Origin: a bacterium UBA1790
Lineage (GTDB): Bacteria; Bacteroidota; Bacteroidia; Bacteroidales; Muribaculaceae
Reading direction: 5' to 3'
Length of the DNA stretch: 12,621 bases
Assembly (NCBI GenBank): GCA_002314465.1
Contig: DCGA01000063.1
Span: 15,052-27,672, forward strand
Shown: positions 6,941-12,621 of the stretch, piece by piece
Numbering within the stretch: position 1 is the stretch's first letter
Layout: every line of letters begins with the position of its first letter
Program-made: the position numbers and the translations under genes
Notes under the pieces: model-generated
What the model was told of the DNA's origin: nothing
Database searches by the model: none
The model's input: the letters and a program-made list of their open reading frames with translations, nothing else

Positions 6941-9646
6941 ATGCATACATCAACCGATATACTTCAACAGGGCTTGACCTCGCAACAGGTAATAGAGAGC
7001 CGTAGAAAGCATGGAACAAACGTGCTTACTCCCCCCAAGCGTCGCTCGCTCTGGTCTCAGTTTATTGAAAAATTCAACGACCCGCTCATCAAGATTCTCT
7101 TGGTGGCTTTAGCGCTGTCGGTCAGTGTCGCCGCTTATGAGTTTTTTAAGGCAAACGAGGGATGGGGTGTGTTCCTTGAGCCCGCCGGCATCTTCATTGC
7201 CATAGTGCTTGCAACACTCGTTGGCTTCCTCGTTGAGGTGAATGCTAACAAGAAGTTTGACTTGCTCAATAAAACCAACGACGATATTCTTGTTAAGGTG
7301 GTTCGCGATGGTGGCATCACTACCGTTTCGCGCCGTGATATTGTGGTGGGCGACATCGTTATCCTCGAAACCGGCGAGAAAGTGCCAGCCGATGGTGTCT
7401 TGCTCTCAAGCATGCACATGAGTGTCAACGAGAGTTCGCTCACGGGCGAACCCTTGGCTCACAAGTCTCATCGTCAGGAAGATGTTGAGGCCAACACCAA
7501 CAGTACCTATCCCATGAACGAGGTGATGCGTGGCTCTACTGTTGTCGAGGGACATGGCGTTATTCGCGTGATGCGTGTTGGCGACAGCACCGAGTATGGC
7601 AAGGTTTTCACCGACTCGCAGATCGACAACAACCTCGAGACTCCGCTCATGAAGCAGTTCGACCGCCTGGGACGTGTCATTGCCTATGGCAGTTATGTTG
7701 TTGCTGCACTCATCTTGATAGGTCGCACCGTTGTCTTCTTCCTCAACGGCGTTCCCGAGGATAACCTTGAAATAGTCCACTACTTTGTGCAGACCATGAT
7801 GCTGGCTGTTTCGCTCATCGTGGTTTCTGTTCCCGAGGGACTCCCCATGAGTGTAACGCTGAGTCTTGCGCTGAGCATGCGCCGCATGTTGCAGAGCAAT
7901 AACTTGGTGCGCAAGATGCACGCCTGCGAAACTATGGGCGCGGCTACCATAATTTGTACCGACAAAACCGGTACTCTCACCAAGAATCAGATGCAGGTGG
8001 TTCACACCCATTTCTACGGGCTCGCTGAACAGCATCTCGACGATAGCGAGGCAAGTGGCATCATCGCCGAGAGTATCGCTTGCAACTCCACTGCGTTCCT
8101 CGATTTCTCACAAGGCAGTGTTAAGGCTTTAGGCAATCCCACCGAAGGCGCTCTGCTGTTGTGGCTCAAGGAACAAGGCCTCGACTATATGTCGCTGCGT
8201 AAGGAGTCGGTGGTTCTCACCCAATTACCTTTCAGCACCGAGCGTAAGTATATGGCTACCGCTGTACGCAGTAGTCTCACAGGTAAGACTTTACTGCTCG
8301 TTAAGGGTGCGAGTGAAATCATCTGGAAATACTGTTCGGGCGTAGCGGCTACCGAGTGCGAGAAGGGCGATAGACTGCCGGCGTTCATTGCCGACGAACT
8401 CCTCTCGTTCCAGCGCCGTGCCATGCGCACTCTGGGCTTTGCCTATTGCGAACTCCCTGCCGATTTCGATGCCGCTAAGCCTATCAGCCTTGATAACTGC
8501 CCGGCACTCACATTCCTCGGCATTGTAGCCATCAGCGATCCTGTTCGCGAAGAGATTCCGTTTGCTATCAGTGACTGCCGCCGTGCCGGAATCGACGTGA
8601 AGATTGTAACCGGCGATACTCCCGATACTGCTCGTGAAGTCGGCCGTCAGGCGGGCTTGTGGAGCGATGACGATGATACTACTGGCGATGCCATTCTCAC
8701 TGGTCCCGAGTGGCAGGAACTTAGCGACGAGGAGGCTGTGGAGCGTGCTCGATCGCTCAAGATTCTTGCTCGTGCACGTCCCGACGACAAGGCTCGTCTT
8801 GTCAATCTGCTTCAGAGTTCGGGCGAGGTGGTTGCCGTCACAGGCGATGGCACCAACGATGCTCCTGCCCTCAATGCTGCCCAGGTGGGCCTCTCTATGG
8901 GCGATGGTACCAGCGTGGCTAAGGAGGCGAGCGATATCACCATCATGGACAACTCGTTTGGTAGCATCAGCAAGGCTGTGCTGTGGGGGCGTTCGCTCTA
9001 TCGCAACATTCAGCGTTTCATCATATTCCAACTCACCGTCAACGTGTGTGCGTGCCTTGTTGTGGCTATAGGCTCGTTCATGAGTCTCACACCGGCTCTC
9101 ACCGTTACCCAGATGCTGTGGGTGAACCTTATCATGGACACCTTTGCTGCGCTGGCGTTGGCATCACTGCCGCCCAACTCGCGCGTAATGCGTGACAAGC
9201 CCCGTCGCGATGGCGAAAGCATTATTACCAAGCCGATGACTGCATTTATTCTTGGTATTGGTGTCTTGTTCTCTGCAATTATGCTCGGTGGCTTGTATTA
9301 CCTGCTCCACGAGCACAATGCAGGTGGTGACTCGCACCTCTATACTACAGTGCTCGAGCCCGGCGAGGTTTCGTTCTTCTTCACAACGTTTGTTTTCCTC
9401 CAGTTTTGGAATATGTTCAACGCCCGTTCGTTCGGAAGTGGCCACAGCGCTTTCCACAAACCTGCTAAGAGCAAACTTTTCTTTGCTACTGCCGCTGTGA
9501 TATTCATCGGTCAGATTCTTATTGTGCAGTACTGCGGCGAACTCTTCGCATGCCAGCCCATGACCTTTAAGCAGTGGGCCTACATCATCTTTGGCACGAT
9601 GCCCATCCTCTTGGTTGGAGAACTCTACCACAAGTTCCACCGTTAA
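6941..9646 (+). CDS. PMCA-type (P2B/IIB) calcium-translocating P-type ATPase
   Basis: Inner-membrane ATP-driven cation pump of 901 residues, expected to export Ca2+. Visible parts in order: N-terminal cation-ATPase domain (1-60), helices near 51-66 and 82-100, actuator motif SLTGEP (166-171, Pro where TGES is usual), TM4 calcium motif VPEGLP (297-302), phosphorylation site DKTGTLT with D341, nucleotide-binding KGASE (455-459), ISDPVR (531-536), TGDT (557-560) and hinge TGDGTNDAPA (634-643). TM5 FQLTVNV (696-702) and TM6 WVNLIMDT (727-734, N729 and D733) hold the single calcium site of PMCA pumps, and C-terminal helices end at 901. The calmodulin-binding tail of animal PMCA is absent, as in other bacterial members. 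I chose ATG 6941 because the in-frame TTG at 6917 overlaps the pyrC end. A hairpin terminator lies 24 bases downstream. Mn2+ or another divalent ion cannot be excluded as substrate. Confidence 0.93.
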   Translation: MHTSTDILQQGLTSQQVIESRRKHGTNVLTPPKRRSLWSQFIEKFNDPLIKILLVALALSVSVAAYEFFKANEGWGVFLEPAGIFIAIVLATLVGFLVEVNANKKFDLLNKTNDDILVKVVRDGGITTVSRRDIVVGDIVILETGEKVPADGVLLSSMHMSVNESSLTGEPLAHKSHRQEDVEANTNSTYPMNEVMRGSTVVEGHGVIRVMRVGDSTEYGKVFTDSQIDNNLETPLMKQFDRLGRVIAYGSYVVAALILIGRTVVFFLNGVPEDNLEIVHYFVQTMMLAVSLIVVSVPEGLPMSVTLSLALSMRRMLQSNNLVRKMHACETMGAATIICTDKTGTLTKNQMQVVHTHFYGLAEQHLDDSEASGIIAESIACNSTAFLDFSQGSVKALGNPTEGALLLWLKEQGLDYMSLRKESVVLTQLPFSTERKYMATAVRSSLTGKTLLLVKGASEIIWKYCSGVAATECEKGDRLPAFIADELLSFQRRAMRTLGFAYCELPADFDAAKPISLDNCPALTFLGIVAISDPVREEIPFAISDCRRAGIDVKIVTGDTPDTAREVGRQAGLWSDDDDTTGDAILTGPEWQELSDEEAVERARSLKILARARPDDKARLVNLLQSSGEVVAVTGDGTNDAPALNAAQVGLSMGDGTSVAKEASDITIMDNSFGSISKAVLWGRSLYRNIQRFIIFQLTVNVCACLVVAIGSFMSLTPALTVTQMLWVNLIMDTFAALALASLPPNSRVMRDKPRRDGESIITKPMTAFILGIGVLFSAIMLGGLYYLLHEHNAGGDSHLYTTVLEPGEVSFFFTTFVFLQFWNMFNARSFGSGHSAFHKPAKSKLFFATAAVIFIGQILIVQYCGELFACQPMTFKQWAYIIFGTMPILLVGELYHKFHR

Positions 9647-9670
9647 ATTATAGCATCAATATAAAAACAG

Positions 9671-9699
9671 CAGGTCCCGACATGAAATGCCGGGACCTG
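9671..9699. terminator. Bidirectional hairpin terminator between convergent operons
   Basis: CAGGTCCCG (9671-9679) pairs perfectly with CGGGACCTG (9691-9699); within it CAT/ATG extends the stem after one A·C mismatch, closing on a GAA loop. On the minus strand it is followed by a U-rich tract (read as CTGTTTTTAT), which fits an intrinsic terminator for the CD225 gene. On the plus strand TTATTATGG follows, a weaker tract for the ATPase operon. Confidence 0.85.
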
Positions 9700-9721
9700 T
9701 TATTATGGTTAGTTTAGTTGA

Positions 9722-10255
9722 TCAATAACCTTGAGATATTACGAATGTCAGGAATATCGCATAGATAATACCAAAGACAAGGCTTAAAACAGCACCCCAT
9801 ATACACCAACTCTTGGCACTTTCACTCTTGCGTACGGCTTCTTCGTAGTTGCCGGCATTATAAGCGCTGCTAACCTTTGACGACTTTACAAGTGCTACGA
9901 TACCACATGGCACACAGCAAAGCACTGTAACAATGATTGACCATACCAGGTAAGTTTCGGGCATCGGTTTAGACTGATTATAAGCTTGTTGGGGACCATA
10001 TGCCTGCTGGGGACCGTAAACTGGCTGTTGGTAAGCCTGCTGGGGCTGTTGATATGCCTGTTGCGGTGCGGGTGGAACGGGAGCAGCGGGCTGCTGGTAG
10101 AAGTAAACCGAAATCTCGGCAATTTCTTGTGCGGGTTGCCACTGTGCCATGCCTTCGCACCACACGAGGGTGGTAGGTGTTACGCCTTCGGCAATTAACT
10201 GCTCTGCAGGGAATGGGCCTGCCTGCTGGCCGTTTCTTACGATAAAGTAATTCAT
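9722..10255 (-). CDS. GYF_2 domain - Q/P/Y linker - CD225 (dispanin) membrane protein
   Basis: Small membrane protein of 177 residues. Residues 1-50 fit the bacterial GYF_2 (DUF4339) fold: YFIVRNGQQAGPF at the start and LVWCEGMAQWQPA with W32 and W39 at the end; GYF-type domains are proposed to bind proline-rich peptides. Residues 54-98 are a low-complexity Gln/Pro/Tyr linker with repeated QQAY. Residues 99-170 resemble the CD225/dispanin domain of interferon-induced transmembrane proteins: a first helix YLVWSIIVTVLCC with Cys113, Cys114 and Cys117, the loop KSSKVSSAYNAGNYEEA, and a second helix near 151-173. There is no cleavable signal peptide, so the GYF_2 part is probably cytosolic. It lies 17 bases behind the serine hydrolase and has no visible promoter of its own, so the two are likely co-transcribed. 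The function in bacteria is not known to me. Confidence 0.85.
   Translation of the reverse strand: MNYFIVRNGQQAGPFPAEQLIAEGVTPTTLVWCEGMAQWQPAQEIAEISVYFYQQPAAPVPPAPQQAYQQPQQAYQQPVYGPQQAYGPQQAYNQSKPMPETYLVWSIIVTVLCCVPCGIVALVKSSKVSSAYNAGNYEEAVRKSESAKSWCIWGAVLSLVFGIIYAIFLTFVISQGY
9980..10063 (-). repeat. Coding repeat of QQAY-type units in the GYF_2-CD225 linker
   Basis: Residues 65-92 contain four QQAY units separated by QQP, QQPVYGP and GP. The DNA repeats imperfectly (the plus strand reads variants of taagcctgctgggg). The units act as a flexible linker between the two domains; the Tyr/Gln/Pro composition is like low-complexity segments that self-associate (inference). Repeat number may vary between strains. 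Confidence 0.75.
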
Positions 10256-10272
10256 AATACTTAGTTTTTAGT

Positions 10273-11391
10273 TTATAATATGTTTTTTTCTATTTCCATC
10301 TGGGTTGCCCAACGGTCGCGGTCGTTACGGTTCTCGAGCATTACTACGACCTTGCCGCTCTGCTCATATTTTGCAAGGTAGGCTTGGAATCCGCCGTTGT
10401 CGCCGGTGTGGTACACTTTGCGCTCACGGTCGGGCGTGGTGTCTATGAACCATCCGAGCCCATACCATGTGTTGGGTCTGTTCTGGTAAGCGCAGTAGGG
10501 GCTGTCGCTCACTTTGGTTATGCATTCGTATGCCTTGCGCTTGAGAGCCTCGCTTATCAGGCTGTTGCTCGCAAGTGCATTCTCCCACTTGAGCAAGTCG
10601 CGTGCGGTAGAGTAGAGCCCTCCGTCGGCCTTGGTAGCAAAGAATGTCTCTATGCCATACTCGCACACTGCCCAGTGTTTACCCTCACCGTCCACGTAAT
10701 CGTTGTCCACCTTGTCACGATGCTTCTCATAGTCGCAGTCAATGCCGCTCACATCGGTTTCTTCGTTGATTATGTAGCCGTGTGCCGTATTGGCTGTTGC
10801 ACGGTCGGGCTCAAAGTAGAATGTAGAACTCATCCCTAATGGCTCGAATATCTCTTTGCGCTGATAATCGTCAAAGTCCATCCCCGTTACCCTCTCAATA
10901 ATTCCAAAGAGGATTTGGTAGGTAGGATTGATGTATTCATATGCCTCACCGGGAGCAAACCTGAAGGTGTCCAGGTCTTTCATGTACTCGAGGCTCTGGC
11001 GGTCGGTGCAGTAGAGCATGAAGTTGCGGTCGGTGCGGGGACGCAAGTCGGGCACACCGCTGCAATGGCTCATCACGTGCCACAGCTTTATTTCTTTCCA
11101 TCGCTCGCTTTTGAACTCGGGGAAGTGCTTTGCCACGCTGTCATCAAGGCTCACGAGTCCCTTGTGCACGAGTTTGAGTAGCCCTACCGAGGCAAATTGC
11201 TTGGAGATGGATGCTACATTGAACACCGTGTCGGGACCAATGTGTTTTCCGTTCTCCATATCGGCAAGGCCGCGGTAAAACTCATACTCAATCGCGCCGT
11301 TGCAAGCCACCAGCACGGCACCGCCGGGGGCATCGTCGCGGTAGTGGGGCGCAAGTATTTGGGTAAGTGAGTCCTTAATTTCTTGTTTCAT
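10273..11391 (-). CDS. Class C beta-lactamase-fold serine hydrolase, no signal peptide
   Basis: Serine hydrolase of the beta-lactamase/D-alanyl-D-alanine peptidase (PF00144) family, 372 residues. The three catalytic motifs are present: SISK with nucleophile S61 and general base K64, the Y-x-N motif at Y153-I-N155 (in AYEYINPTY), and HTG at 328-330 (in YHTGDNGGF). LWHVMSHCSGVPD (103-115) and the FEPLGM segment (182-187) are further family signatures. Relatives hydrolyse beta-lactams, peptidoglycan stem peptides, D-amino acid peptides or esters; the substrate cannot be assigned. Unlike most relatives it begins directly with MKQEIKDSLTQIL, with no hydrophobic export signal, and an in-frame stop upstream rules out a longer N-terminus, so it is probably cytosolic. 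The ATG lies 4 bases after a -7 promoter box. The GYF_2-CD225 gene follows after 17 bases. Confidence 0.9.
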   Translation of the reverse strand: MKQEIKDSLTQILAPHYRDDAPGGAVLVACNGAIEYEFYRGLADMENGKHIGPDTVFNVASISKQFASVGLLKLVHKGLVSLDDSVAKHFPEFKSERWKEIKLWHVMSHCSGVPDLRPRTDRNFMLYCTDRQSLEYMKDLDTFRFAPGEAYEYINPTYQILFGIIERVTGMDFDDYQRKEIFEPLGMSSTFYFEPDRATANTAHGYIINEETDVSGIDCDYEKHRDKVDNDYVDGEGKHWAVCEYGIETFFATKADGGLYSTARDLLKWENALASNSLISEALKRKAYECITKVSDSPYCAYQNRPNTWYGLGWFIDTTPDRERKVYHTGDNGGFQAYLAKYEQSGKVVVMLENRNDRDRWATQMEIEKNIL

Positions 11392-11395
11392 GTTC

Positions 11396-11403
11396 CAAAG
11401 ATA
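11396..11403 (-). promoter_or_regulatory. -7 promoter box of the serine hydrolase gene, almost touching the ATG
   Basis: On the minus strand TATCTTTG is an exact TAnnTTTG. Only four bases (GAAC) separate it from the ATG at 11391, which puts the expected transcription start at or next to the start codon. No good -33 TTTG is present about 19-21 bases upstream. Confidence 0.6.
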
Positions 11404-11425
11404 CGAAATATTATTAAAAAATCAC

Positions 11426-11433
11426 TAACTTTG
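11426..11433 (+). promoter_or_regulatory. -7 promoter box of the DUF4250-membrane protein-exoIII operon
   Basis: TAACTTTG matches TAnnTTTG exactly and lies 18 bases before the ATG at 11452, giving a leader of about 10-15 bases. No clear -33 TTTG is present. It is back to back with the box of the serine hydrolase gene, within a 60-base intergenic region. Confidence 0.65.
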
Positions 11434-11451
11434 CAATTAATTATTGAGAAT

Positions 11452-11631
11452 ATGGACAATTTACCCCAAGACCCTTTCATGCTGGCAAGTTTCATCAACA
11501 TGAAGCTGCGCGACGAATATCCCTCGCTCGACGAACTGTGTGCCTCGCTCGACATCGACAAGCAGGAACTCACCGACCGTCTTGCACAGTGTGGAATGGA
11601 ATACAGTAAGGAAAACAATAAATTTTGGTAA
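11452..11631 (+). CDS. DUF4250 small protein
   Basis: Small cytosolic protein of 59 residues that I recognise as a DUF4250 member from its nearly invariant features: the MDNLPQDPFMLASFINMKLRD start, PSLDELC in the middle and the NKFW end. The central stretch DELCASLDIDKQELTDRLAQCG looks like a short helix-turn-helix-like helical pair. No function is established to my knowledge; the small HTH-like shape could mean nucleic-acid or protein binding (inference). I chose the ATG at 11452 because family members start with MDNLP and a -7 box lies just upstream; an earlier in-frame ATG at 11383 would overlap the divergent gene and both promoters. It is first in an operon, with 20 bases to the next gene. 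Confidence 0.88.
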   Translation: MDNLPQDPFMLASFINMKLRDEYPSLDELCASLDIDKQELTDRLAQCGMEYSKENNKFW

Positions 11632-11651
11632 ACACTAAAACACTATATATT

Positions 11652-11966
11652 ATGGATGGAATGAAAGCTTATAAGCGTTCGCTTATTCTCGACATCGCGT
11701 GCATTATTATGGCTGCCGCAGTTCTCTTTTGCGCCAATAAGATGCTGGTTCCCATGGGAATGCTTATCGCAGGTGCTGTAGTGGCATTCTTGCTGCTCGT
11801 TGCTGCTGTGATGCAACTCATGAAGGCTCGCCGCATCTTCAAGCAGGAAGCCGAGGAATATGCCAAGCAGATGGAGCAAGCCAAGGCCGAGGCTAAGGAG
11901 AGTGAGGAAATCGACGAGGAACCTCAGTTCTCTGAGGACAAGGAACGTGACCAAACCGCTGAGTAA
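11652..11966 (+). CDS. Two-helix membrane protein with charged coiled-coil tail, unknown function
   Basis: I do not recognise a named family. The 104-residue protein has a short basic N-terminus ([10 protein letters not shown]), two hydrophobic helices (about 11-28 and 33-55) with a tight NKMLVP turn, and a cytosolic tail (57-104) that begins basic (KARRIFK) and becomes a Glu/Ala/Lys-rich helix, probably a coiled coil, ending acidic. The positive-inside rule places both ends in the cytosol. ATG at 11652 is favoured; ATG at 11661 is possible. The upstream TTG at 11625 lies inside the DUF4250 gene and is rejected. Its stop overlaps the exodeoxyribonuclease III start as TAATG, so translation of the two is probably coupled. 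Confidence 0.75.
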   Translation: MDGMKAYKRSLILDIACIIMAAAVLFCANKMLVPMGMLIAGAVVAFLLLVAAVMQLMKARRIFKQEAEEYAKQMEQAKAEAKESEEIDEEPQFSEDKERDQTAE

Positions 11967-12621
11967 TGGCCGACTTCAAGTTCATTTCATGGAATGTCAA
12001 CGGTCTGCGCGCTTGCGTAGGCAAGGGCTTTGCCGACTCGTTCAATGCCCTTGATGCCGATTTCTTCTGCTTGCAGGAGACCAAGATGCAGCCCGACCAA
12101 CTCGACATATCGTTTCCCGGTTACACATCTTACTGGAACTCGGCCGAGAAAAAAGGATATAGCGGTACAGCAATCTTTGCTCGTCACACACCGCTCAGCG
12201 TCACCTATGGCATAGGCATTGAAGAGCACGACCACGAGGGCCGTGTTATCACACTCGAGATGGAGAAGTTCTATCTTGTGACCGTCTACACTCCCAACAG
12301 CCAGGACGGCTTGCGTCGCCTCGATTACCGTATGACCTGGGAGGATGCCTTCAAGGATTACCTGCACGGGCTCAACAAGAAGAAACCGGTTATTGTGTGC
12401 GGTGACCTCAACGTAGCCCACAAGGAGATTGACCTCAAGAATCCCAAGAGCAACCGCAAGAACGCTGGCTTCACCGACGAGGAGCGAGCCAAGATGACAA
12501 CCCTGCTCGAATCGGGTTTTACCGACACCTTCCGTCATTTCTATCCCGACCAAACCGATATCTACTCGTGGTGGAGTTACCGTTTCCAGGCTCGCCAGAA
12601 GAACGCCGGCTGGCGCATCGA
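11966..12621 (+). CDS. xth: Exodeoxyribonuclease III (AP endonuclease), 3'-truncated by the window end
   Basis: Base-excision-repair enzyme of the exonuclease III/APE1 (endonuclease/exonuclease/phosphatase) family that cleaves 5' to abasic sites and trims 3' ends. The frame is open to the last base, so 218 codons are visible of roughly 250-255 expected. Motifs: [11 protein letters not shown] with N10 and N12, LQETK with metal-binding E38, GYSGTAIF (64-71), VTVYTPNS with Y108, and CGDLNVAH with D147 and N149. The insert ending [10 protein letters not shown] and [19 protein letters not shown] are also typical. The last motifs (aspartate and the catalytic histidine of the S-D-H signature) fall outside the window. 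It starts inside the stop codon of the two-helix protein gene (TAATG). It could be called exoA as readily as xth. Confidence 0.95.
   Translation, partial: MADFKFISWNVNGLRACVGKGFADSFNALDADFFCLQETKMQPDQLDISFPGYTSYWNSAEKKGYSGTAIFARHTPLSVTYGIGIEEHDHEGRVITLEMEKFYLVTVYTPNSQDGLRRLDYRMTWEDAFKDYLHGLNKKKPVIVCGDLNVAHKEIDLKNPKSNRKNAGFTDEERAKMTTLLESGFTDTFRHFYPDQTDIYSWWSYRFQARQKNAGWRI

Noticed and set aside
7406..8035. 209-residue minus-strand open frame, rich in His and Asn
   Set aside because: Antisense shadow of the ATPase actuator and phosphorylation regions; its composition is that of reversed codons and not of a folded protein.
8291..9031. 246-residue open frame on the minus strand inside the ATPase gene
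   Set aside because: It is antisense to a gene with every P-type ATPase motif intact, shows no recognisable domain, and reflects codon bias of the real gene.
9980..10063. Short repeats considered as a CRISPR array or minisatellite
   Set aside because: They are in frame, imperfect, only four units long and without spacers; they encode a QQAY protein linker.
11383..11451. Longer DUF4250 start at ATG 11383
   Set aside because: It overlaps the divergent hydrolase start and contains the -7 box; DUF4250 proteins begin with MDNLP.
11987..12553. 188-residue minus-strand open frame at the right end
   Set aside because: It is antisense to exodeoxyribonuclease III, whose plus-strand frame is open from 11966 to the window end with clear catalytic motifs.

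Overview
The window looks like chromosomal DNA of an anaerobic gut-type Bacteroidota, probably order Bacteroidales (inference). Three things support this. Four start regions carry the TAnnTTTG -7 element of the Bacteroidota sigma factor. The genes lack clear Shine-Dalgarno sequences and sit behind A/T-rich leaders. The gene content is also typical: a DUF4250 protein, a polyprenol-phosphate mannose synthase next to a dihydroorotase, a PMCA-type Ca2+ ATPase and a GYF_2/CD225 protein. Genes fill almost all of the window and no gene-free stretch exceeds about 115 bases. No tRNA, rRNA, insertion sequence, CRISPR array or phage gene was seen.

Layout from left to right: (1) a 5'-truncated SLC13-type anion permease with two internal RCK_C domains on the + strand, ending at a hairpin terminator. 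(2) A minus-strand block read from 4706 down to 1428: a secreted beta-propeller protein with a C-terminal membrane anchor, a Vsr mismatch endonuclease 6 bases behind it, then a STAS domain fused to an aminoglycoside-phosphotransferase-like kinase with its own promoter. (3) A plus-strand operon from 4819 to 9646: GT2 polyprenol-phosphate mannosyltransferase, dihydroorotase (pyrC) and a P-type Ca2+ ATPase, with gaps of 12 and 10 bases. (4) A hairpin shared by two convergent operons. (5) A minus-strand pair: a class C beta-lactamase-like serine hydrolase without a signal peptide, then a small GYF_2-Q/P/Y linker-CD225 membrane protein. (6) A divergent plus-strand operon: a DUF4250 protein, a two-helix membrane protein and exodeoxyribonuclease III, the last cut by the window end.

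Most of the window is housekeeping: envelope glycolipid precursor, pyrimidine synthesis, Ca2+ export, base excision repair and anion transport. The parts worth a closer look are the kinase fused to a STAS domain, the Vsr with no DNA methyltransferase beside it but coupled to a periplasmic propeller, the bacterial CD225 protein coupled to an apparently cytosolic serine hydrolase, and a promoter whose -7 box lies only 4 bases from the ATG, which suggests a leaderless transcript. I did not find a clearly new multi-gene system.
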